From Neolentinus lepideus HHB14362 ss-1 (lineage: Eukaryota; Basidiomycota; Agaricomycetes; Gloeophyllales; Gloeophyllaceae): a stretch of DNA of 30,968 nucleotides. The stretch is taken from assembly GCA_001632425.1 (NCBI GenBank), contig KV425695.1:1-30968 (forward strand). The letters are read 5' to 3'. The position numbers and the translations under genes are program-made. Below, piece after piece: positions 10,142 through 20,941 of the stretch. The stretch's first letter is position 1. Every line of letters begins with the position of its first letter. Below the pieces are notes generated by a model. It was not told the origin of the DNA and made no database searches. It was given only the letters and a program-made list of their open reading frames with translations.

Positions 10142-10499
10142 TGGCAAGATCTAGCCGCGATCGGGATTCGGGTTAGCCGCAGTGGCATCCAATCCGAAGC
10201 CGCAACTGCGATCGGGTGGCAGCCAATCAGAACTTGCTGCAATCGCGATCGGGTGGCGGCCAATCAGAAGGATTGAGTGTCGCCATCGTAAATCGTATCG
10301 CTTTCCTTGATCTTTTCTGTTTCTTCCCTGCATTGCACCACCAGTGCTCGGAGAACGTTTCTGCACGTATGTTGTGGGAGAGCCGAGGTCACGATTCGGA
10401 TGTGGCAAGATCTAGCCGAGGTCACGGTGTGGCAAGATCTAGCTGAGGTCACGAATCACGATGTGGCAAGATCTAGCCACGATCGGGTGGCAGCCACAT
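10142..10499 (+). repeat. Cluster of short interspersed direct repeats
   Basis: TGGCAAGATCTAGC recurs at about 10142, 10402, 10430 and 10462, followed by CGAGGTCACG or CACGATCGGG variants. A second motif, GATCGGGTGGCRGCCA, recurs near 10211, 10248 and 10480, followed in two cases by ATCAGAA. The two motifs alternate rather than forming one simple array, which suggests repeated local duplication. No coding function is evident. Confidence 0.65.
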
Positions 10500-10526
10500 T
10501 CGGACACTGCACGACAAGCCCAAGGG

Positions 10527-10622
10527 ATGAGGCTTCGACGTCCCAAGCCAAAGCCCAAAGTGAAGGAGGAGGGCGACGAGGACGAGCCGCCAAAGAAAAT
10601 GCCAAAGACTGTTATTAATTAA
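10527..10622 (+). pseudogene. Possible C-terminal coding remnant, Lys/Pro-rich
   Basis: A short frame from ATG 10527 to TAA 10620-10622 encodes a charged stretch (RRPKPKPKVKEEGDEDEPPKK) that looks like the tail of a nuclear protein. Thirty-one residues alone are weak evidence. It may be a terminal exon or a fragment captured with the adjoining repeats. Confidence 0.25.
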
Positions 10623-11540
10623 TGTGCCCATTATGAACGGACTCCTGAAATTATCAATGCGTCCACACAACTTATATATATAATGTGTGTTCGGAGGTCT
10701 CTTCGTAATCATCGATGTCGTCCGGTCGCAAATCTAGACAAGCTGTCACAGCGTTTTCTATATGACTACAAATGCGATCACGATACAGGTCTCACCGCCA
10801 CGGCCGTTGCCAGCAGTACTCAGTACAACTCAGTCAGGCAACCATCCGCCGGCAATGTCGTGCTTGCTGCGATCTTGTGTGCGGACTGTAATGGCCAAGG
10901 CAATCCATGCTTATGTAATGTAGTCTAGTTCGTCGTGTCGCGGTAGTTAGTAGCTCTTTGTCTTGCCAACGCCAGTAATCGACGCCTATTCGTGTTCTCT
11001 TAGTCCGTTGCGGGTCTCTTCTAGTCTCGCTATGTTCTATTAGGTGCCCCCGCAACAACCGTGCCCGTTACAATGATCAGTACTCACCATCCACACAGAC
11101 GATGGCGGGTCAGTATTCACTGCGAGCTGTGAATGCGTGCGAGCTATAAAAGCCTCGCCGACGGCCATCGTAAATGTTCCTCAAAATCAAAACAATCCGC
11201 TGACTCAACAGAAGACATTCTTGCTCTTAGAGAAACACTGCAAAGGTCTCTGGTCGTAGGTGCCACATGGAACGCCTTCTTCGGGACCCGTCAAGCCGCT
11301 AGTGGTGCGGCTGGCCACAATATCTAGATTAGAAGGTCCAGAAGTCTGACTTCGTGGTGAAAACATACCTGCTTGAACATGCCTGGTACGGTGCAAGATA
11401 TTGGTCAAGGACTCGGAGCTGCACAGTCCATGAAAGAAGATAGACTACCAGTGAATACTTGCACTCGTTGCTGAGACCAAGGACCACCTTCGCGAATATT
11501 ACAAAGACCATTTATTTGATGGGATGAAGAACAACATGTA
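10623..11540. other. Intergenic stretch, nothing recognised
   Basis: Moderate GC DNA with only short open frames. No repeats beyond simple ones were noticed and no protein similarity is apparent. Confidence 0.45.
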
Positions 11541-11603
11541 ATATAGACACCCAACGTGTAATGTCTAACATAGAGTCATACCCTAGAGACAATAAACAGG
11601 AAT
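11541..11603 (-). repeat. Dispersed repeat, copy B (inverted relative to 3131-3192)
   Basis: Its reverse complement matches 3131-3192 in the core CCTGTTTATTGTCTC and CTATGTTAGACATT. A run of T (11607-11618) follows it on the plus strand, that is poly-A on the minus strand. It lies just downstream of the minus-strand tyrosine-recombinase remnant, so it may be part of the same or a nested element. Confidence 0.5.
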
Positions 11604-11780
11604 TTCTTTTTTTTTTTCAGAGAGCTGACAAATAACACAGTGTTCAAGATCTTTGGCAGCATGCGCGCTGTCATCAGCAGAAAACGGGTGCGAGTTTTTG
11701 CGCCGCTTTGGCAGAGATGCTGGAGAGAGGGTATCAAGGTAAGCGTATCGGACCGTGTCGGCCTTGTTTTGAACTTTGAA

Positions 11781-12943
11781 CTATGACTCCTTTTTTATTT
11801 CACGGCCAACTAGACAAGGATGTTTCCCCCGACGAGAAGATGCGGGTGAGACTTTGGAGGCGGAAGTCATGACGAGCGAGACGAAGCAAGCGTCACCTTC
11901 CCAGCGCGCCCCATTGATGTCGTGCCAAGCGCGTACGGCCGTCAGCCAGGCTTCGATCGTGCTGCCCGAGACCAATCCCGCACGCCAGGCGACGAAACCC
12001 GCCAGAAGGTAAGCAGAGGCCGGCATCCTCGAAGACTCCGGGATGCCCTGCTCGTCGCAAAATTGGTGAAATTTGAGCAAGCCATCACCGTAGTCAGTCC
12101 GTGTATTAGGTTCAAGTGCAGATAACAGTAATTCTTTAGTTTTGTGAGCAGACAGAGGTGAGAGTTCCAGCCTGAGGCGTCGGTCAAAGTCGTCCGAGAA
12201 TGGGCTCGTCCAGGCCCGCATGCAGTTCATAGCTGGTACGTGCGGGCGGAAGGGGCTGGGGGATATCTCGCAACCCGCCCGAGGTTGACGAGCCTCTTTC
12301 TGGATGCCGGATGTGCGCGGCGGGGCGACGACGGACAGAAGGCGTTCAGCAGAGAGGAAGGGGAAGGCTTGGGCCGTACAGGTCCAGTAGCGAAGAAGAA
12401 GGTCGGCGGCACCTGGGGTGGAGGTTTTTCCTGAGAGTCCTGTCGACGCCCGACATCAGAATCCTTGGAAGGAAGAGGGAGCTGGAGGCTTCGGTCAGTG
12501 GCAAAGAAGACGCTCGACGGCGCCTGGGGTGGGGGTTTTGCCTGAGAGTCCTGTCGACGCCCGACATCAGGATCCGCGGCGGCCCGTGCCGCCGAGAAGG
12601 AGTGGAGACTAAATAAACGGTGAGAAATGGGCCGTCTTAGAGGAAGGGAAACAGGTGAACCCAAACATGGATATGGGAGAGGAGGGGCTAACGGCTCGGT
12701 GAGTAAAGGACGTGTCCTTATACGAAAAGGACACCGTGACAAAGTCACAAATGATGTCATCAGGCTCACGCCCAACAACGATGTAAGTCGGTGGCTAGTA
12801 GTAGTACATGCAGATATAACATCCTTCTTGAATCGCCTACGGTGCTCCAGTTCTGTTCCTCTACATCGAGGACAATTCCGAGGACTCAGGCAACAGAGTG
12901 GAGATAGCGAAGTCAAGTACGTCGTTTGGAAATTGCGGAACAA
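11781..12943 (-). pseudogene. Tyrosine-recombinase (DNA breaking-rejoining) remnant, N-terminal half
   Basis: The minus frame 12230-11781 encodes about 149 residues including LEPNTRTDYGDGLLKFHQFC, SRMPASAYLLAGFVA and STIEAWLTAVRAWHDINGA. This is the core-binding (SAM-like) domain of the tyrosine recombinases abundant in agaricomycete genomes, often linked to Crypton-like or related elements. The upstream frame 12943-12227 is Pro/Arg-rich and ends ARYPPAPSARTY, a usual lead-in to that domain, but in a different frame. Its TGA overlaps the next ATG (ATGA), so a small indel probably split one gene. The C-terminal catalytic domain with the Arg/His/Arg/Tyr residues is missing: the frame stops after a degenerate SSRRGKHP. 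The copy is therefore inactive. Confidence 0.6.
12430..12569 (-). repeat. 111-bp tandem duplication in the recombinase lead-in
   Basis: The same 29 bp occur at 12430-12458 and 12541-12569, with matching flanks, giving a period of 111 bp (37 codons). On the minus strand this repeats DVGRRQDSQ.KPPPQ. The period is a multiple of three, so the frame is kept. Confidence 0.75.
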
Positions 12944-13005
12944 AATGGGTTTGAAGCCAAGCTACATCATGTGCTGACCGTCGTTATGCCTTCCCTACGA
13001 CTCCT

Positions 13006-13367
13006 ATGCAAGCACCTGAGCAGCAGAAATTTTCAGTTGTACTGCCAGCACCAGAGGAGTTGATGGTATACAGATGCAGTACCTCTATTGAGATTTTCTC
13101 CGTCGCACATGCCGCCGAGTTCCGCAATTTCTTCCAAGCATATTTGCAGGGACGGTACCCTTACTTGTCTGACTACGCCTACGTGCGTGTCTTGCAGGCC
13201 GTCACGGGACGCCGAAGCCCACGCATATCGGCTTGCACACTGACTTGACATTTGACTGAGAGAAAGTGCTGCGGGAGTCGATGGGAGACCTGTCACCGGA
13301 CGAGACCAGATACAGCCTATCAATTCGCGTTCAGCGTATCGTTGACCGTTACCACATCGAAATGTAG
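13006..13367 (+). CDS. Possible small gene or gene fragment, unknown
   Basis: Two open stretches look protein-like. The first, from ATG 13006, encodes MQAPEQQKFSVVLPAPEE and later EFRNFFQAYLQGRYPYLSDY up to a GT at about 13183. The second, from about 13264 to TAG 13365-13367, encodes VLRESMGDLSPDETRYSLS and VQRIVDRYHIEM. Joining them needs an intron of about 81 bp with a GAG-type acceptor, which is not convincing. I do not recognise the family. It could be a truncated host gene or spurious. Confidence 0.3.
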
Positions 13368-14082
13368 CTACTACATGTAGGCGCTGGGCAGTGGGTCTTC
13401 CGTTCCAAAGACAAGGGGTTGTTGGCGGCCGCGGCTTCTAATACCGCTGGAAGATTCGACTAGGCGTTATGGAAAGGGAGGAGCTTCGACGGGCGTAACT
13501 ACAGCAGGTCACGGATGAGAACGCTTTCTGGACGGACGGAACGAAAGCAAAACGCAATCAGATATAACCGTTCGCTGTCGAGCTGCAGAGTCCCGCACCG
13601 ACATCCTTTTAAAGCAGGAGTATTGCCATTTACCTGAGAACCTTGCAAAAACCACATACGGTATTGTCGCCCAACTCCTACCAGCACATTGCGCCAGGGC
13701 GTGTACGTGCAACCTCAGCGAACTCGAGAATTAGACAGTTAACGGGAAGCTCTGGGACTGGGAGATATCGGCGAATGGTGTACTCCAAGTTTGAATTGAT
13801 ATTATATTTCTGTATGGATCAGGCGATGAGAGTATCTGTCACAGATGCCGCAAGGACTGTTTGTGGGTGACACTGGGTGTCTTTCGGTCACTTAGCGCAG
13901 ATCCATAGGAGCTACTGGTGTTTGTAATTTTTTTTAGGAGCATACAACCAAATGGATGGTACTTGTCCAGCTGGTATATGGGATGTGGGACGAGACAGAT
14001 GCAAAGTGGAGTGAAGGCTCGATCCTACAGATCCAAAGTAGTATTAACCTATATAATATATTGACTAAACAACGGTTATACG
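13368..14082. other. Intergenic stretch upstream of the tRNA gene
   Basis: No coding or repeat structure was recognised. The last 100 bp before the tRNA are AT-rich, as is common in front of RNA polymerase III genes. Confidence 0.45.
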
Positions 14083-14182
14083 GCCCGCCTAGCTCAATTG
14101 GCCAGAGCGTCAGACTTTTAAGGCCTGACAAGCGGGTTGTATTGAAATCTGAAGGCTGCGGGTTCGACCCCCGCGGTGGGCT
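14083..14182 (+). tRNA. tRNA-Lys (UUU anticodon) with a 26-nt intron
   Basis: The acceptor stem GCCCGCC (14083-14089) pairs with GGTGGGC (14175-14181) with one G:U. The D stem GCTC/GAGC, anticodon stem TCAGA (14110-14114)/TCTGA (14148-14152) and T arm GCGGG-TTCGACC-CCCGC all fold. The anticodon TTT is at 14117-14119. The intron 14121-14146 lies after the base 3' of the anticodon, the canonical place. A TTTT run at 14187-14190 can end polymerase III transcription. The base at the discriminator position reads T, unusual for tRNA-Lys. Plus-strand orientation is certain from the internal A and B boxes. Confidence 0.93.
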
Positions 14183-14453
14183 AATGTTTTGCTTTCTAAC
14201 TACTCTTCTAAAAATTTCCTGAAGCAATGTTCAACCTTTTGCATCATTTTTGTGTTGTCATTTGAACTCAGATGGATCGGGCATACCTCCCAAATTTACA
14301 CCATATGTATAACTGCAAAATGCTTCTGGAAGCTCTTACGCAATAAGCTTACTGGCATACTTGTATATGTCAGGTCAATACTTGCAAGATAGCTTTAGAT
14401 CAAGCTAGCGTGTCCAAGTGTAAACATTGTACAGATTGAACAAGTAGTCCGAC

Positions 14454-17400
14454 CTACTCAGGATTCAGAGGCGGCATCTGGTACTTGCGTCCAGTCACAG
14501 GCCAGATCTCGACCATGGTAGACGCATCCCAGATCCGACCTCCTCGGGCTACATACCGTATATTTCTAGTTTCCCGAATATCTCCTGCCAGCAAGTCCAC
14601 ACCAGGTGGATAAACCACGTAGTCCGCCAGCTTGCCGCTCTCCAGGGAACCGACAGCAGAGAACAAGCCGAGGGTCTTGGCTGCATCGGAGGTCGCAGCG
14701 CGAATGGCCTGTGAAAAAGACGTTATGCAGTGTTACGATGCCAGGCGTGCGATTATACGCACCTCATAGTTAGTGAGACCGCCTTGCTGAGTGAAGAATA
14801 TCTCGGCGTGGTAGTTCAAACCGAGCGGTGGCTCTCCATGTGCTCCGATCAGTGCACGTAAGCCTTTCTGGACCATCTTCGCAACTGATGCAGAAGTATT
14901 GAAAAGCTGGTATGCTATACCTAGCGTCAGAGTAGTCACTTAGGACAAGCAACACGGACACGGACAGTTCATGGGCCGCGCAGTCGACTCTGACAGACCC
15001 TCCAAGACATCATGGCGAGTGAAGCGGCGAAGCCTGACGACGAATGAGAAGAAGAAGCTAGGTCATTATCGCTTAAACATACTTCGGATCATTGGGTACA
15101 TCCTCCTTCGCCCAGACGAACTGCTCGCCAAAGGCGCCACCGTAATTGACTATATGCGTCGGAGTAGAGGCCGTACCGCTCAAGGCATATAGTGTAAGCA
15201 CGTCGTCGTACAAAGCCGGAACGGGGAGAGGGTGCTCGACCGTTGTCATTCCTAGTCCCGAGATGAGTAATTGTCCCATGTGACACACTGGAACGTACCA
15301 TCGATTATGTATGTCAGATCCCAATCTTGATTCATCCCCTGATGCATATGTTAGTATCCATTTACAACGCATAGCATCACACGTACACCCTCCGGTACAC
15401 ATATCATGGACAGGTTACGGGCAGCCAACAGTAGTCTCTGGCGAGAGGCCCTGATAACGGAGTGAGTCGCACGACCCCATAAACCTGTTGATGCGCTGAC
15501 CTAGACGGCTGATTATAGTTCTTGTACGAAAAACTAGCGGGACCACCCTCTGCTTTGATCCTCACAAGTGCAGAGTAAGCCTCATCCTGGTCGACAATAT
15601 CTTGATGTATGCCTGGTATGCCGGCTCCATAGATGATGTCACCGACGTGATAGATTCGTGGCCCTATCAGCTGTCCGCTCTCGAGTCGGTTGCGTTCGTC
15701 GTACCCGAGAACAGTGTCTGAACTAGGGCTGTACAGACATATTATCAATGGGTGGATATTAGTTTGGGGGAGTTTCAGTTCTTACTTGTGCAAGGTCGTG
15801 ATACCATAAGCAAGGAACGTTTCGAGCTCCCAAGAATTTGCAGGGTACCGATTTTCGAAGCCATTCCAGTGGGCATGACCGTCAATGAAGCCAGGGACCA
15901 CCAGGCCTATCGTATTATTCACATCGAGTACCCGGATCAGATTCTGTTCACGTACCTCCTTCCACATCTATCGTCGTTGCACGTACGGGTACATCGACGA
16001 GCGAAGCGGAACCAATGGTCTCAATAATACCACCTCGGGTTACCAATATACCATTCGAAATAAGATCAGCCGCCAAGGAATGGCCTCGCATAGTAAGGAT
16101 AGTGGCATTTGTGATTGCAAGAACGTCTCCATCCTGGGGATATGTCGCCGAATTAACACTGGCTTCCTGCCTTAACCGTTTAACATCCGTAGAGTATGTT
16201 ACGGAGACTCCTTGGTAGTATACGAAGTTGTGTGCACAGGAAATGCCGAAGTGTAACGTATCCTTGGCGATGTCAGACTTGCACTTATCAAGCTTCGAGA
16301 CTTCGAGAGAATGGAGGAAGCGGCCTGTAACCTGAAGTCAGTAAGGCCTAGCAAAATTGTCTGTAGTATCTGTACCGAGAAACCAGAAAAGTTTCTTCCC
16401 ATCGCGACTCCAAGTGATGTCGTGGCCACCGTCAAGACTAAGACGAGCGAGTCCCTTCGTTGCCTGCAACGGCTTGCTCCATACTGCGTTTTCTGTGGGC
16501 GGTGCAACATACACATGGAAGAAATCGACAATAGCAATACTGTGTCCCGTAGTTTTGCCCAGCACAAGACTGGGCGAGACGGACAACTCCGTAGACATCT
16601 TCCCCGTAGCAATCGTCTTGTGTTGGTATTTACCAAGTTCATCTGTACTAGCACCCAGATCGATAACAAACGCCTTATCCGACTGCTGAACGAGCAATTT
16701 TGTATTCTTCTCAAGAAACCTCATCTTGATTTTATCCTCAACGTTGATGTCTGAAGGCAAGAAGCGAACATCGCTGATCTTAACCTCAGTAGTACTTGAC
16801 TCATGAGGGAGCTCGATGTTCCCGAGGTACAGCCCAGCACCAGCAGTTGCAACGATATCTCCGGTGAGCAGATCTCCCCCATTCTTGATGAACGCAATCT
16901 GTCTGCCTAAGCCGAGGCACTCGCAGAGCACAGGGGTGTAGTACCTTCCCTTCGGTAATCCAGTCAGGGCAAACGCCTGACCAGAAGTCAAATTCGCCAG
17001 CTCAAAGGTGGTGAAGTCAACGTCGGACCAACGAGCATGGATAACAAAGTCATTGTGACCAGGGACGAACGATGGCGAATAGTATGGCGCATTTGCTACC
17101 AGACCGGGTACTTGCACTGCATCTTCGTCTGAGCCAATGATTTGCACGTATGTCTTACCAGCAGCTGAGAAGACGGCTTTTTCCCCATTTTCGTCGACGC
17201 TGAGTTCCTTGAACGCATAGACCCTCTGTGTGTTGCCCGACTCCAATTTGAGAATGTCCGGGTCAGCAGTGACAGTCTCAGCCAGACGCTTCTCGACGTG
17301 CGCGCGGAATGGGATAGTCTCTGGTGTCCCAGAGCCAACTTTCTCTCCATCGGAATTGGTGTTCAGCGGGACTCTATAGATCTTACCAGCGGCCCAGATG

Positions 17401-18941
17401 ATGATCGCATTATCGGATGGAGTGAAAGCGAAGGAAGGGTAAGTACCCATGGGTGCTGAGATTACTGATAGATCGTAGGTTAGGCCATGCCAGATATTTC
17501 GGATTGTTCCCGTAAGTAGATCTCTAGCGAATAGTCGCATGAATATAAGATATACGACGAATTGTGATGGATACGCACTTCAGCACTATAGCTTCCTTGT
17601 CACGAACACGACGGACAAACGCTAGGGTCCGTCCGTCTCTCGATAGCTCTGGTCGACTGGCCCCGCCTGGGACCGAATCCACCAGCATGTCGGTCGCATT
17701 AGTGGTCAGATTACGCGAGAATATAGCATATATCCCTTGGTAAACATCTACGCAATGTTCCCATGAGGTTAAAATGAAAATTCAATACCGAACAAACTGG
17801 TTACCTTTGCTATAGGTATACACGCCGTTGATATCTTTCACATTCTTGGCGTAAATGAGAGTGTCATCGCCTCTCCAAATGAACTGCTCGGGGCCAATTT
17901 GTTGGTCGGCGTACTGCGCTGATGTCCATCCGGCAGGGAGGGTGCGGCCTACAAGCCTCTTGCCAGCGCCCGCTTCAATGGTGGCAGTCCTAGCATCATC
18001 GTCCAGAGATGGAACGATGTACTCCCACCCCTCTCCAGCACCCAAGCTTCTGGAGGACGTGTACCACTTGGTAGCGACGATCTTGTCTCCTGAAGGATGG
18101 AAGCGGGCATCTGATACCCAGCGGTATGTCTCATTCGTAACCCTGCGGGCTATTCAAGGCTGCGATGATCAGATACCCGTATGTCAGTAACGTGCAGCTC
18201 ACCGCCTAGACGGCCTTCCCACAACAGACGCCTTCTCTTCCGTTCACCAGTCTCCTTGATTCCATTTGCAAGCATATCAGCTTCTTCCTCGCCTAATGCG
18301 AGAGCTTGCAGCAATTCCTCGTTCCGGTTTGCCAAGGAACGGACATCCATGTCTTCGCACGAAGTCCACTTCATTAGCCAAATGTTCTCAACCCCGAGTT
18401 CGGCATCGCTCCTAAAGACAATCCTGTCTCCCTCCGGCGAGAAATGTGGGTCGCTATCATGCGGGATGCCCGTAAGGACAGGCCTGGCCGTTGTAGGGAC
18501 AGTCTTGTCTCCCTGCAAATATTCAACAGCTGGAAGACAATAAATATCTCCGAGCATGTCAAAGACAATGTCCCCGCTTTTCGGATGAACGTCCAGTCGA
18601 AGCCAGGTACCCTCCTCGACATCGTACTCGAGCTTGCGCGGGTACGGGTAGTCCGTGGAGATGTCCCAGGGCGTCTGCTCCCGTATCGGCCAAGTGTCGT
18701 CCTTCCAATCGTCGGCAGGGTCTAAGTGAACATTAATGGTCGACTGGACTGACCTTCCGTATAGACTCCAAGAACGCGCCCAGGGTCCGTGTAAAAGTAT
18801 AGACAGTGCAGCCCCAGTCGCGAGGAGCACAACGAACCTGAAGAGCCTTTGGTTCCGGCTCGGCTTATTCTCCCTTTGTATCCTGTATGCGTATGAACCT
18901 TGAAGAGAGCTCCACTCGGTATTCCCGCTCTTCATCTCCAT
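14454..18941 (-). CDS. Membrane-anchored amidohydrolase with N-terminal PD40 beta-propeller
   Basis: Thirteen exons (minus): 18941-18203, 18149-17805, 17747-17579, 17523-16376, 16324-15956, 15906-15786, 15728-15501, 15450-15387, 15338-15299, 15251-15083, 15033-14966, 14914-14763 and 14708-14454. All phases agree and give 1,288 residues. A hydrophobic segment at about 33-52 (LFRFVVLLATGAALSILLHG) after a basic N-terminus predicts a type II anchor or signal. Repeated TolB/PD40-type blades follow (DPHFSPEGDRIVFRSD, HDITWSRDGKKLFWF). The amidohydrolase domain starts near 880 (ITNATILTM) and has the metal motif PGFIDGHAHWNGF (His934, His936). A Lys at about 1033 (FSYKNYNQPSR) fits the carboxylated metal bridge, and further His lie near 1081 (TTVEH), 1107 (THIVNYGG) and in GLNYHAE. 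It ends with the small beta domain (GKLADYVVYPPGVD). It is probably a secreted or endomembrane hydrolase; the substrate is unknown. The gene appears intact. Confidence 0.88.
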
Positions 18942-19024
18942 AATGGTACAGTGTCAAGACGGTGCACTACCGAATACAGTCAGGGCACAAGGCTTTCGGA
19001 AGTTGTCACGAGGTAATACCTAAG

Positions 19025-19032
19025 TCACGTGA
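19025..19032. promoter_or_regulatory. TCACGTGA palindrome (E-box / bHLH site)
   Basis: A perfect palindrome around CACGTG lies about 84 bp upstream of the amidohydrolase start and within the 184-bp gap after the dioxygenase gene. Fungal bHLH factors of the Cbf1/Pho4 type bind this core. It is the best regulatory candidate for the amidohydrolase, but occupancy is unproven. Confidence 0.45.
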
Positions 19033-19125
19033 CCGTAGTCGCGACGTATTAATGGACGCGTAATCAAACACCTTTTCCTATCGTACATTCAACTACCGTG
19101 TAAACAACATACATACATTCCCTAC

Positions 19126-20322
19126 TCATGCCACAGCAATACGAGTCGAGCTGGACATATCCACGTTCTGCTTGGAGGTCGCTAGGGCTTCTAGCCTCTT
19201 CTTCTCGTCCTCCAGCATCTTGTTCGCCAATACCATCCTCTTCGGCACGATCTTCCTTCTTTCCGTCGTAGGCTTGAAATCTAACCTGTCAACACCGAGC
19301 GCTCTCAGCGTCTTCTTCTCGACCAAACTGAATTCATCAGGATTTTCCCTGTTGAAATTGAACGGCTCCTTCAGCCCAACCGGCGGGTTGGTAATGATTC
19401 TCGGAATCCGCAAGTGATTCTTTGACGCCGAGTGGAGCATGAGCGGATGGATGAGGACAACGTCGCCAACTTCGCCGGTCAGCTCGACGAACTTGCTGCA
19501 TCGCTGAATCTCCTTGAGGTGCGACCAGTAACCCGGGTCGTTCTCGTGCTTTTCGTGCGTCGATGTTGAGGGTGTAAATGACAGGCCGGTCGGAAGCACG
19601 CCCTCCGAATGTGCGGCAAGGTAGTTCGCGATCAGGTCAATACCGTCAGGGCAGACGTATGTCCCTCCCCCTCGGGGCTTGATATCCGAGAAGATCGGGA
19701 TCACGAGCAGCGCCTGCTCCGGCGAGTCGAGGAAGTGAACCTGCATAGTTCATTTGAGTGACTTATTGGATCCGACTTCTGATTGATTGACGGGATCAGC
19801 ACGTACAAAGAAGTCGCCATCAACATGCCAATTGTCCAGTTGCTTGGGAGGAATGGTGTCCGTTATCTTTTCCAACTCGTCGGTACCGAAGTTGACAATG
19901 AAACTGTCTCCCCACGAAGAGCTGGCGGTATCAATCCTCTCAGCCCCGCCCAACAAATCGCACATCGCGTTCCAAGCCTAATTATCACTAACTGAACTTC
20001 GCTACCCCTCAATACAGCCTATATCCACACACCTTCGGCGCAAAGCTCGCTACCTCTTTACGAATATGCCAGGGCATATGAATCCTGTCCTTCTCCCACG
20101 TCTCCTTGTTATTAGGGTCCAACCCGAGACGTACCCACATCGTCTTGGTAAAGTCGTCCGCCTGCTCCTTGGTGAATGCGCCCTTGATAATGACATACCC
20201 GTCTTCCATGAACTGGTCCACCTGTTGAGCTGTCAGACAACCTCTCAGCTACACACGACTTAACAAGATTGATGATGTTTATTGTATCACGTACGTGTAA
20301 GTGAGCGATATTGCGGACTCAT
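19126..20322 (-). CDS. Phytanoyl-CoA dioxygenase family protein (2-oxoglutarate/Fe(II))
   Basis: Exons (minus): 20322-20295, 20229-20033, 19977-19807 and 19740-19126; 336 residues. The start was chosen because the short first exon MSPQYRSLT splices in phase onto PQQVDQFMEDGYVIIKGAF, the usual N-terminus of this family. The iron motif HxD is in NWHVDGDF (His126, Asp128). The distal His is in HPLMLHSASKN (about His235), and Arg near 243-246 (LRIPRI) can hold 2-oxoglutarate. The C-terminal 60 residues are charged and helical. It should hydroxylate a small hydrophobic or acyl substrate, not identifiable from sequence; no clear peroxisomal C-terminal signal is seen (ends RIAVA). It is in tandem with the amidohydrolase gene, 184 bp apart, possibly a functional pair. 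Confidence 0.88.
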
Positions 20323-20941
20323 GCTAACTCGTAGGACTGATCAGGGTCAGTACACGTGGGTCAGAGGGTAGACGGTGGGGACATGTTTTTGGCACATTCT
20401 TGTATATCTTGACCCGGCGGAAATTCGGAGGAGATAATGGTCACCGGATCTACGGACCCACAGCGCGAAAGCCTCCTGTGCCAGGAATGCTATCTCTGAC
20501 TACAAGAGTCTGTCGCGTAGGATGCATATTCCACTGATTGAAGAACGGTGGGCATGAAAAGGACATTACCTCATAAGGCAGCTGAGGCCAAAAACTTGAA
20601 ATAAATGACTGCCATGCATGCAAGCATTCAAGGCATTCAAGTGCTGGATTGATAGCAGAGTGTTGACGGGATCGAGAAGTAGGAATGAAACACGTAAGAT
20701 CACAGAGGATGGTCCAGAGTCAACCCAAAGTAGTGGTTGATCCAGCCCAGCGGCGGATAAGGCTCCTGAAGATGTGATCCATGCGAATGTTGCCATAGAA
20801 AGGGAGAGAATGAAGCATACGCCGTGCAAATAGAGCGCACTGGATCACAAGACGTCCACGAGACGGAACCCTAGCAGAAGATAGTACACCGGACAATCAT
20901 AATCTTACAAACCTCCTTTACATCATCTAATCCTGCGTTCC
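20323..20941. other. Intergenic region upstream of the dioxygenase gene
   Basis: No gene recognised. It contains the promoter of the minus-strand dioxygenase and the 3' region of the next minus-strand gene. A minus open frame (20829-20566) is hydrophobic but looks like chance. Confidence 0.45.

Noticed and set aside
13934..14227. Minus-strand frame over the tRNA gene
   Set aside because: Part of it is translated antisense tRNA (PPRGSNPQPSDFN), a well-known false protein.
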